A DNA stretch of 5,002 bases from [Eubacterium] saphenum (GTDB taxonomy: Bacteria > Bacillota > Clostridia > Oscillospirales > Ruminococcaceae): positions 1 through 5,002 of the forward strand of contig SFLN01000118.1 in assembly GCA_004554555.1 (NCBI GenBank), written 5' to 3'. A program made the position numbers and the translations under genes. Every line of letters begins with the position of its first letter. Positions within the stretch are counted from its first letter, which is position 1. This document shows, piece after piece, positions 1-4,869 of the stretch. A model generated the notes under the pieces. That model was not told the origin of the DNA. It made no database searches and saw nothing but the letters and a program-made list of their open reading frames with translations.

Positions 1-1402
1 CTCGCTTTCTGCTTACCGTCTGCCCGAGTGGTACAGAAAGGCGAAATTCGGAATATTTATACATTGGGGAGTTTTCAGCGTTCCTGCTTTTGCAAACGAG
101 TGGTACTCCCGGAATATGTATGTTCAAGGCTCGAATGAATTTGAGCATCACGTCAAAACCTACGGAAAACACACCGATTTCGGCTATAAGGATTTTATCC
201 CGATGTTCAAGGCGGAGAAGTTTTCGCCCGACGAGTGGGCGGAGCTTTTCGAAAAGGCGGGCGCAAGGTACGTTTTGCCGGTGGCGGAGCACCACGATGG
301 ATTTCAGATGTACAAAAGCGAGATTTCGCATTGGAACGCGTATGAAATGGGACCGCAGCGCGATGTACTCGGAGAGCTGAAGAAGAGCTGCGAAGCGCGC
401 GGAATGAGAGTAGGCGCGTCCTCGCACAGAGCCGAGCACTGGTTCTTTCTGGGTGAGGGAAAAAAGTTTGACAGCGATATCAAAGAACCGCTGGAGCGCG
501 GCGATTTGTACTGGCCGTCGCTGCCGTTTTTTGACGAGCAAGACCTGTTTTCCAAGCCCGAGCCAACCGAGGAGTTTTTGAACGATTGGCTTGTGCGAAC
601 CTGCGAAATTGTGGACAAGTATCAGCCCGAGGTGCTGTATTTTGACTGGTGGATACAGCACAGCGCGTTCAAGCCGTATCTGAAAAAGCTGGCGGCGTAT
701 TACTACAACCGTGCTGCCGAACGCGGCAGGGAAGCGGTTATCAACTACAAGCACGACGCGTTTATGTTCGGCACGGCGGTTCCCGATGTCGAGCGTGGTC
801 AGTTCGCCGAAATCAAGCACTATCACTGGCAGACGGACACATCGGTTGCGCTCAATTCTTGGTGCTATACAACCACAAACGTCTACCGCCCCGCGTATGA
901 GATTGTGCGCGACCTTGTGGATATCGTGAGCAAGAACGGAAACCTGCTGTTAAACATCGGACCGAAATCCGACGGCACAATCCCCGAGGAAGACAAGCAA
1001 ATTCTTCTCGATATCGGAAAGTGGCTTGCGATAAACGGCGAGGCAATCTACGATACTTCCGCCTGGCGAAAGTCGGGCGAGGGACCGACCGTGGTTGAGG
1101 ACGGGCAGTTTTCGGACGGGATAAAGAAGAATTTCACCTCGCAGGACATTCGCTTCACCACGGCAAACGGCTTCCTTTACGCAACCGCGCTGAAAAGCAG
1201 CGAAAACGGCGATTACGTCATCACATCGCTCGGCGAGCAGGACGCCTCAAAGCGCGCTCATTTCCACGGTATTATCAAGAGCGTAGAGGTGCTGGGAACG
1301 GACGTTTTGCCGAAATGGACGCGCAGTACGGACGGATTGCATATTCACACGGATTACAAAAACGGCGAGTATCCCGTGGTTTTCCGCATCGTTGTTGACT
1401 AA
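1..1402 (+). CDS. Alpha-L-fucosidase, glycoside hydrolase family 29 (5' partial)
   Basis: This enzyme hydrolyses terminal alpha-L-fucose from glycans by a retaining mechanism. The reading frame is open from base 2, giving 466 visible residues before TAA at 1400-1402. The first visible codons already encode a GH29 N-terminal block (AKFGIFIHWGVFSVPAF, then NEWYSRNMY), so the ATG at 116 is internal and the true start lies upstream, probably only 10-25 codons away. Other family blocks are AEHHDGF (from base 284), LYFDWW with the expected nucleophile Asp at 644-646 (visible residue 215), ERG at 791-799 whose Glu (residue 264) is a candidate acid/base, WQTDTS from 827, and NGNLLLNIGPKSDG from residue 311. 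These fill a TIM barrel to about residue 352; the rest fits the usual C-terminal beta-sandwich. Whether it is exported cannot be judged because the N-terminus is missing. The fucosylated substrate is unknown. Its own terminator separates it from the next operon. Confidence 0.96.
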   Translation, partial: SLSAYRLPEWYRKAKFGIFIHWGVFSVPAFANEWYSRNMYVQGSNEFEHHVKTYGKHTDFGYKDFIPMFKAEKFSPDEWAELFEKAGARYVLPVAEHHDGFQMYKSEISHWNAYEMGPQRDVLGELKKSCEARGMRVGASSHRAEHWFFLGEGKKFDSDIKEPLERGDLYWPSLPFFDEQDLFSKPEPTEEFLNDWLVRTCEIVDKYQPEVLYFDWWIQHSAFKPYLKKLAAYYYNRAAERGREAVINYKHDAFMFGTAVPDVERGQFAEIKHYHWQTDTSVALNSWCYTTTNVYRPAYEIVRDLVDIVSKNGNLLLNIGPKSDGTIPEEDKQILLDIGKWLAINGEAIYDTSAWRKSGEGPTVVEDGQFSDGIKKNFTSQDIRFTTANGFLYATALKSSENGDYVITSLGEQDASKRAHFHGIIKSVEVLGTDVLPKWTRSTDGLHIHTDYKNGEYPVVFRIVVD

Positions 1403-1405
1403 AAC

Positions 1406-1432
1406 AAAGAGCCTCAAACCGAGGCTCTTTTT
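1406..1432 (+). terminator. Intrinsic terminator of the fucosidase gene
   Basis: A perfect 10-bp stem (1406-1415 with 1421-1430, core GAGCCTC/GAGGCTC) encloses a 5-base loop and runs into a T tract at 1428-1432. It starts four bases after the fucosidase stop codon. The A-run on its left arm means it could also work on the opposite strand, but no minus-strand gene approaches it. Confidence 0.93.
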
Positions 1433-1471
1433 GCTGTTTAAATCACGTCAAATCCGCGATGGAACGCATTC

Positions 1472-1508
1472 TTTTGTGTAATTTCACCAAAACCATTTCA
1501 CAAAACTC
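1472..1508. repeat. Direct and inverted repeats upstream of the sigma operon promoter
   Basis: Two adjacent copies of ATTTCAC(c)AAAAC lie at 1481-1493 and 1495-1506, matching except for one inserted C. The same stretch contains a 7-bp perfect inverted repeat, TTTTGTG at 1472-1478 and CACAAAA at 1499-1505. The block ends about 55 bases upstream of the -10 box at 1565, where an activator or repressor could bind. The repeats are seen directly; the operator role is inference and could be chance in AT-rich DNA. Confidence 0.3.
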
Positions 1509-1540
1509 GAAAAAAGTTTTCCCGACAATTCATAAACCCC

Positions 1541-1570
1541 CTAGCACAATTCGACAAAATATGTTATAAT
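1541..1570 (+). promoter_or_regulatory. Sigma-A-type extended -10 promoter of the sigma/lipoprotein operon
   Basis: A perfect TATAAT at 1565-1570 is preceded by TG at 1562-1563 with one base between, which is an extended -10 element. The -35 position (1541-1547) resembles TTGACA poorly, which an extended -10 tolerates. Transcription would start near 1577. It is the only good promoter in the gap before 1693, and it suggests that basal transcription of the operon relies on the housekeeping sigma factor and not on the ECF factor it encodes. Confidence 0.7.
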
Positions 1571-1692
1571 AAAAAAGTGTGTTTGAAAAAATCCAAAATT
1601 TTTGAAAATTTTTTAAAAAAAACGAAACGCAGACGAAAAAAAGTTGTAATGATAGATAGGGACGTAAAAAATCCTTAGGGAAGGAGCGCAGA
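1571..1692 (+). other. A-tract-rich 5' leader of the sigma operon
   Basis: About 115 transcribed bases separate the predicted start point from the sigma ATG. The first 70 are almost all A and T, with A runs at 1571-1576, 1586-1591, 1595-1598, 1605-1608, 1615-1622 and 1636-1642 and T runs at 1599-1603 and 1609-1614. Several runs are spaced near one helical turn, as in curved DNA. I see no GC-stabilised hairpin, riboswitch core or leader peptide. The function is unknown. Confidence 0.4.
1680..1686 (+). promoter_or_regulatory. Ribosome binding site of the sigma factor gene
   Basis: GAAGGAG lies with six bases between it and the ATG at 1693. It fixes this start codon, since no other in-frame ATG has a comparable site. 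Confidence 0.85.
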
Positions 1693-2247
1693 ATGGACGA
1701 CGAAACAATTGTCGGACTTTTTTGGCAGCGCGATGAAAAGGCAATTTCCGAAACTTCCGTGAAATACGGGAAGCTCTGCGGGAAAATCGCTTACGGTATT
1801 CTCGGAAATCCGCAGGACAGCGAGGAGATTGTAAATACGGCGTATATGCGCTTGTGGGAGACAATTCCTCCGAAGAAGCCAAATCCGTTTATGCCGTTTC
1901 TTGCGAAGATTGTCAGAAATCTTGCACTTAACCGATATAAAGCCGAACATACTCAGAAAAGATTTGCGGGTGAATTTGCCGTATACTTGGACGAGCTGGA
2001 TGAGTGTATTCCCGACAAGAAAAGCGCGCCGAGCGACGCGGGACAAATCCGCGACTGCCTGAACGCTTTTCTCGAGGAACAAAAACCCGAGCCGCGGAAA
2101 ATTTTCGTGCTGAGGTACTTTTACTGCGAGAGCATCGAGGACATCGCGGTGAAAACGGGTTATTCCGAGGGCAAGATAAAATCGCTCTTATTTCGTTTAC
2201 GGCAAAAACTAAAAATCTACCTTGAAAGCGAGGGAATATCGGTATGA
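1693..2247 (+). CDS. ECF-type (sigma-70 family group 4) RNA polymerase sigma factor
   Basis: This 184-residue protein has the two-domain plan and the length of extracytoplasmic-function sigma factors, which direct RNA polymerase to a small regulon in response to envelope signals. Region 2 spans about residues 21-90: the core-binding helix DSEEIVNTAYMRLW (42-55) is followed by FLAKIVRNLALNRYK (69-83), the -10 recognition segment. A short acidic linker (about 94-118) leads to region 4 (about 119-178), with a helix-turn-helix from Ser147 to Gln171 (SIEDIAVKTGYSEGKIKSLL) for -35 recognition. The N-terminal LFWQRDEKAI pattern and the FVLRYFY segment are typical of a group common in Clostridia. Its stop overlaps the next start by ATGA, the usual arrangement with a cognate anti-sigma factor. 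Its target promoters are not evident in the window; I could not find a convincing ECF-type -35/-10 pair upstream of its own gene. Confidence 0.94.
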   Translation: MDDETIVGLFWQRDEKAISETSVKYGKLCGKIAYGILGNPQDSEEIVNTAYMRLWETIPPKKPNPFMPFLAKIVRNLALNRYKAEHTQKRFAGEFAVYLDELDECIPDKKSAPSDAGQIRDCLNAFLEEQKPEPRKIFVLRYFYCESIEDIAVKTGYSEGKIKSLLFRLRQKLKIYLESEGISV

Positions 2248-2798
2248 AAAATGAGGCTCTGCAAGAAGCAGTTTCGATGATTGACGACAAGTATGTTGAG
2301 GAGGCGCAAAAGCCTTTTCAAAAGCGGAGAACCGCTTCCGCGGCACTTAAAATCTGCTTGGCTGCGGCAGCGTGCGCGGCGGCAGTCTGCGCGGTTGTGT
2401 TTATCCCGCACGGAAAGGCAGCCGACATTCTCGTTTCGGGGAAAAATCCGTCCGAAAGTCCCGTTGCCGTGCGCAGTTATGACAACGAGGTCGGCGTAAT
2501 TCGGGCGTTCGCGGTTGAATACGTTGACATTCCCGTGAGCATAACCTCGTCGGAAAAATCCGTTGTCGAAATCTCGGACGGCACTTTGCACGTTGAGGGC
2601 GACAAGGAAAACGTCTTTAACGCGGATTTTGAGCTTGAATTATTCGGCAACGCTTCGCTTGTGTGGACTGTTCCTCTAGGTGACGCGAGCACGGAGTATG
2701 AGCTGACGGTGCAGACGGGAAATCACTCTCGCGTTCTTGCGCTCTCGTATAATGAAAGCGAAAAGAAGTGGACGGTTCGCGAAAAATCAGTAAACTAA
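2244..2798 (+). CDS. Probable membrane-anchored anti-sigma factor
   Basis: The 184-residue protein begins within the sigma stop codon (4-base overlap) and has only a modest ribosome site, GAGGG at 2230-2234, so translation is probably coupled. Residues 1-30 form a short charged cytoplasmic segment with MIDDKYVEEA (12-21), resembling the N-terminal helix of clostridial ECF partner proteins (IDDxxIxEA). A single membrane helix follows (about 33-54, rich in Ala, Cys and Val), then about 130 residues outside. The outer part (about 74-181) looks beta-rich with alternating hydrophobics (VDIPVSI, FELELFG, YELTVQT, RVLALSY) and may be an Ig-like sensor; I recognise no named domain. No zinc-binding HxxxCxxC motif is present, so it is not a classical ZAS-type anti-sigma factor. 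Three cysteines (38, 44, 49) lie inside the helix. The role is inferred from position and topology; another membrane-bound regulator is the alternative. Confidence 0.68.
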   Translation: MKNEALQEAVSMIDDKYVEEAQKPFQKRRTASAALKICLAAAACAAAVCAVVFIPHGKAADILVSGKNPSESPVAVRSYDNEVGVIRAFAVEYVDIPVSITSSEKSVVEISDGTLHVEGDKENVFNADFELELFGNASLVWTVPLGDASTEYELTVQTGNHSRVLALSYNESEKKWTVREKSVN

Positions 2799-2806
2799 TA
2801 GGACAG

Positions 2807-2814
2807 TAAAGGAG
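2807..2814 (+). promoter_or_regulatory. Strong ribosome binding site of the first lipoprotein gene
   Basis: TAAAGGAG lies in the 22-base gap after the anti-sigma stop, six bases before the ATG at 2821. It is the only strong internal ribosome site in the operon and should let the lipoprotein pair be made at a higher level than the sigma pair. Confidence 0.85.
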
Positions 2815-2820
2815 AAAAAT

Positions 2821-3669
2821 ATGAAGAAAATTTCAGCAATTCTGGCGGCAGTACTTATGGCGGTTTCACTCACCGCGTGCAGCACCAACAACGAAAATTC
2901 CTCGTCAAGCAGCTCGGAAAGCTCATCGACAAGCAGTTCTTCGAGCAGCTCCTCGAGCTCGACATCAAGCAGTTCTTCATCGAGCAGCAGCTCTTCGTCA
3001 AGCAGTTCTTCGAGTTCAACCGAGAGTTCTTCGAGTTCAACAGAGAGTTCCTCGAGTTCAACCGAAAGCTCTTCGAGTACAACCGAGAGCAAGCCTGTTG
3101 AGAGCAAACCCGAGAGCAAGCCGGAAAGCAAGCCCGAGGAGAGCGTTCCCGAGAGCAAGCCCGATACAAGTGAGCCCGAAAGCAAGCCCGAGAGCGGCGT
3201 TTCCGACCCCGTAACCTTGCTCAACAGCGTGTACGAGCTGTTCGGCGATGACGAGCGTTTTCCTGCGTCGGGCGGCGATTTCAGCACCGGCGAGCTGATT
3301 CAAGGCGCGGGCACGTTTGGATTGGCTGAACCCGATGCACTTGACAATGTAATGGGTTATCCCGCGGCGGAAATCGCGAAAATCGACAGCGCGGCAACCC
3401 TCACCCACATGATGAACCAGAACACCTTCTCGTCCGGCGCATATCACGTTGTTGCGGGAACGGACGTTGCGGCGCTCGCCGAGGCAATCAGAGCGAACAT
3501 TCAGAACCGTATGTGGTGCTGCGGTTTCCCCGACAAGCTGATTGTGGCAACCGTTGACGATTATGTCATCAGCGCTTTCGGCAAGAATTTTGCGATTGAC
3601 GCATTCACCAAGCATCTTGCCGAAGCTTATCCCAACGCACAAATTTTGATTGACGAGCCTATTTTATGA
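2821..3669 (+). CDS. Lipoprotein with polyserine/ESKP linker and unassigned (DUF4358-like?) C-terminal domain
   Basis: The 282-residue protein starts with a lipoprotein signal (MKK, hydrophobic 4-17) and lipobox LTAC, so Cys20 should be lipidated and the mature protein held on the outer face of the membrane. Residues 27-66 are nearly all Ser. They are followed by three TESSSSS-type heptads (67-87) and an ESKP-rich stretch (89-125), together a long hydrophilic, wall-spanning spacer. The folded part (about 131-282) has an N-terminal helix (VTLLNSVYELF), a segment ending in HMMNQNTF, then an alternating helix/strand pattern including DVAALAEAIRANI, KLIVATVDDYVISAFG and IDAFTKHLAEAYP. That order resembles DUF4358 lipoproteins of Clostridia, which I recall occurring near DHHW genes, but I cannot confirm it. 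A vicinal Cys233-Cys234 pair is unusual. The biochemical function is unknown. The stop overlaps the next start by ATGA, suggesting a partnership with the DHHW-like protein. Confidence 0.85.
   Translation: MKKISAILAAVLMAVSLTACSTNNENSSSSSSESSSTSSSSSSSSSSTSSSSSSSSSSSSSSSSSSTESSSSSTESSSSSTESSSSTTESKPVESKPESKPESKPEESVPESKPDTSEPESKPESGVSDPVTLLNSVYELFGDDERFPASGGDFSTGELIQGAGTFGLAEPDALDNVMGYPAAEIAKIDSAATLTHMMNQNTFSSGAYHVVAGTDVAALAEAIRANIQNRMWCCGFPDKLIVATVDDYVISAFGKNFAIDAFTKHLAEAYPNAQILIDEPIL
2899..3018 (+). repeat. Polyserine-coding low-complexity tract
   Basis: Forty codons (residues 27-66 of the lipoprotein) are almost all Ser, with a few Glu and Thr. All six serine codons appear, in irregular re-use of blocks such as AGCAGTTCTTC and TCGAGC. 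The protein is repetitive while the DNA is only partly so. On the minus strand this produces long false open frames rich in Leu and Glu. Confidence 0.85.
3019..3081 (+). repeat. Three tandem 21-base repeats (TESSSSS heptads)
   Basis: Copies start at 3019, 3040 and 3061. Each encodes Thr-Glu-Ser4 plus a seventh residue (Ser, Ser, Thr), and they differ mainly at third codon positions. Copy number could change in frame by recombination or slippage, altering spacer length without breaking the gene. Confidence 0.85.
3085..3195 (+). repeat. ESKP-type degenerate 12-base repeat
   Basis: Residues 89-125 repeat Glu-Ser-Lys-Pro and variants (VESKP, PESKP, EPESKP), mostly encoded by GAGAGCAAGCCC-like 12-mers broken by short inserts. 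Such Pro/Lys/Glu spacers are typical of proteins that cross or contact the Gram-positive cell wall. Confidence 0.85.
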
Positions 3670-4691
3670 TGAAAAAATATTTATCAATTGCACTAATCGC
3701 GGCACTGCTCCTCACAGGCTGCGCGAAAGAAAACGGCGTTTCCTCGGACAGTTCAACATCGAGCAGTTCCACATCGGAGGCTGTTTCATCGGACAATTCT
3801 ACTGCTGAATCATCGACAAGCGGTGAACAGAGCAGCTCGGAATATGTATCGGGTTCACGCGATGACAACGGCGTTTACGTTGTTGATGGATACGCGGCAA
3901 AGCTTGAGTACCCGCTCAACGAGAAGAATATAAACTACGCGGCAAAGCGCTTTTCATACGTTTACGAGGAGTATCTGAGCGGCAAGTGCGACAACATTTT
4001 TGTTACGGTTGTACCCGACAAGAATTATTTTCTTGCAAAGGAAAACGGTTACCCGTCGCTTGATTACAACGAGCTTGCCGCGATGCTCACGAAGCAGATG
4101 GATTACGCGAAATACATCGACATTTACCCGATGCTGGAGCTTGCTGATTATTACCGCACGGACACGCATTGGCGGCAGGAAAAAATTGTTGATATAGCGA
4201 AGCATATCGCGGGGGAAATGGGAGTTTCGCTTTCGGCGGAGTACTCCGAAATCACGCTTCCCGAGCCGTTTTACGGTATTCATTGCCGACAGTCGGGAAT
4301 TTCGATTGAACCCGACACGCTGATTTATCTTAACAATCAGATTTTGCAGGAATGCAAGGTGCTTGACGGCGAAACGAACAGCTATATTGACGTGTACAAC
4401 CTCGAGCTTGCCAAGGGCAAAGACGCGTATGAAATCTTCCTTTCGGGCGCGAAATCGCTGCTCACGATTGAAAACCCGAACGCGACCACCGACAAGGAGC
4501 TTCTGATATTCCGCGACTCCTTTGCGAGCAGTATTGCTCCGCTGTTTGCAGAGGGTTATTCCAAGATAACGCTGATTGATATACGTTATCTCGCGCCGCA
4601 GCTTTTGGGCAATTTCGTGTCCTTCAGCGGGCAGGACGTGCTGTTCCTGTACAGCGCGCCCGTTCTCAACAACAGCGTCACCTTCAAATAA
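3666..4691 (+). CDS. DHHW/AlgX-AlgJ-like SGNH-family lipoprotein (putative surface polysaccharide O-acyltransferase or esterase)
   Basis: The 341-residue protein has a lipoprotein signal with lipobox LLTGC (Cys19), then a Ser/Thr-rich spacer (about 25-65) like that of its neighbour. The folded domain contains VVPDKNYFL (115-123), a segment typical of the DHHW family; YYRTDTHW (162-169), supplying candidate catalytic Asp166 and His168; and FRDSFASS (282-289), supplying candidate nucleophile Ser285. Asp-x-His placed before the Ser is the order of AlgX/AlgJ, which O-acetylate alginate outside the membrane. The family signature is usually D-H-H-W; here it is D-T-H-W, as in AlgX-like enzymes. The likely role is acetyl transfer to, or removal from, a surface glycan; no MBOAT partner is visible. 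The start overlaps the upstream stop by ATGA and lacks a strong ribosome site, so translation is probably coupled. A second ATG at 3669 would remove only one Met. Confidence 0.85.
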   Translation: MMKKYLSIALIAALLLTGCAKENGVSSDSSTSSSSTSEAVSSDNSTAESSTSGEQSSSEYVSGSRDDNGVYVVDGYAAKLEYPLNEKNINYAAKRFSYVYEEYLSGKCDNIFVTVVPDKNYFLAKENGYPSLDYNELAAMLTKQMDYAKYIDIYPMLELADYYRTDTHWRQEKIVDIAKHIAGEMGVSLSAEYSEITLPEPFYGIHCRQSGISIEPDTLIYLNNQILQECKVLDGETNSYIDVYNLELAKGKDAYEIFLSGAKSLLTIENPNATTDKELLIFRDSFASSIAPLFAEGYSKITLIDIRYLAPQLLGNFVSFSGQDVLFLYSAPVLNNSVTFK

Positions 4692-4697
4692 ATACGC

Positions 4698-4737
4698 AAA
4701 AAACCTGAGCTTTTCATCGTGAAAGTTCGGGTTTTTT
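4698..4737 (+). terminator. Intrinsic terminator of the sigma/lipoprotein operon
   Basis: Bases 4698-4714 pair with 4721-4737 to give a 17-bp stem with three G-T wobbles and a six-base loop (CATCGT). The right arm ends in TTTTTT, and a second T run follows at 4741-4747. It begins seven bases after the TAA at 4689-4691 and closes the four-gene unit. Confidence 0.93.
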
Positions 4738-4801
4738 GTATTTTTTTGTGGAATTAAACGGAGAAACGCTGTTTATAAAAAATAAAGTGAAATTTGCAAA
4801 G

Positions 4802-4814
4802 TTTGTGTTACAAA
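4802..4814. promoter_or_regulatory. Inverted repeat over the -35 box of the Crp/Fnr-type gene (candidate operator)
   Basis: TTTGT-GTT-ACAAA is a perfect 5-bp inverted repeat with a three-base centre. It overlaps the predicted -35 box, and an 8-bp palindrome TTTGCAAA sits just before it at 4793-4800. A protein bound here would block RNA polymerase, which would suit autorepression by the downstream regulator. The spacing is not that of classical Crp or Fnr sites, so the assignment is tentative. Confidence 0.3.
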
Positions 4815-4835
4815 AATCCAGAAATAAAGTATAAT
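4807..4835 (+). promoter_or_regulatory. Sigma-A-type promoter of the Crp/Fnr-type gene
   Basis: TATAAT at 4830-4835 is preceded at a 17-base spacing by GTTACA (4807-4812), which matches TTGACA at four of six positions. Transcription would begin near 4842 and give a leader of about 28 bases. Confidence 0.75.
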
Positions 4836-4856
4836 ACAATAGGATTATAAACTAAC

Positions 4857-4863
4857 AGGGAGG
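4857..4863 (+). promoter_or_regulatory. Ribosome binding site of the Crp/Fnr-type gene
   Basis: AGGGAGG lies six bases before the ATG at 4870 and fixes that start. Confidence 0.88.
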
Positions 4864-4869
4864 ATTATT

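Noticed and set aside
116..118. ATG as the start of the fucosidase
   Set aside because: The frame is open upstream to base 2 and encodes conserved GH29 sequence (FGIFIHWG, NEWYSR), so this Met is internal.
1461..1487. GGAAC as the -35 of an ECF-type autoregulatory promoter
   Set aside because: No CGTC- or TCTA-like -10 follows at 15-17 bases, and an excellent extended -10 sigma-A promoter lies nearer the gene.
1595..1614. A/T self-complementary segment as an attenuator or terminator in the leader
   Set aside because: All possible pairs are A-T, the stem is short, and it contains no GC core, so it would not form a stable RNA hairpin.
1675..2082. Minus-strand open frame opposite the sigma factor gene
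   Set aside because: No protein family features or plausible ribosome site; the + strand sigma factor explains the conserved codons.
2748..2753. TATAAT inside the end of the anti-sigma gene, possible internal promoter for the lipoproteins
   Set aside because: There is no -35 match at a 16-18 base spacing and no extended -10 TG, and the bases encode Tyr-Asn in frame, so it is probably chance.
2899..3195. CRISPR array or mobile-element repeats
   Set aside because: The repeats are short, in frame, tandem without spacers, and lie wholly within a coding region as a protein linker.
2787..3287. Long minus-strand open frame rich in Leu, Ser and Glu
   Set aside because: It is the reverse complement of the serine and ESKP repeat region; the composition is fully explained by the + strand lipoprotein, which has a ribosome site, signal peptide and lipobox.
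3058..3642. Minus-strand open frame of 194 codons opposite the first lipoprotein
   Set aside because: It is opposite a well-supported gene, has no recognisable domain, and its repetitive Leu/Ala/Gly part mirrors the ESKP repeat.
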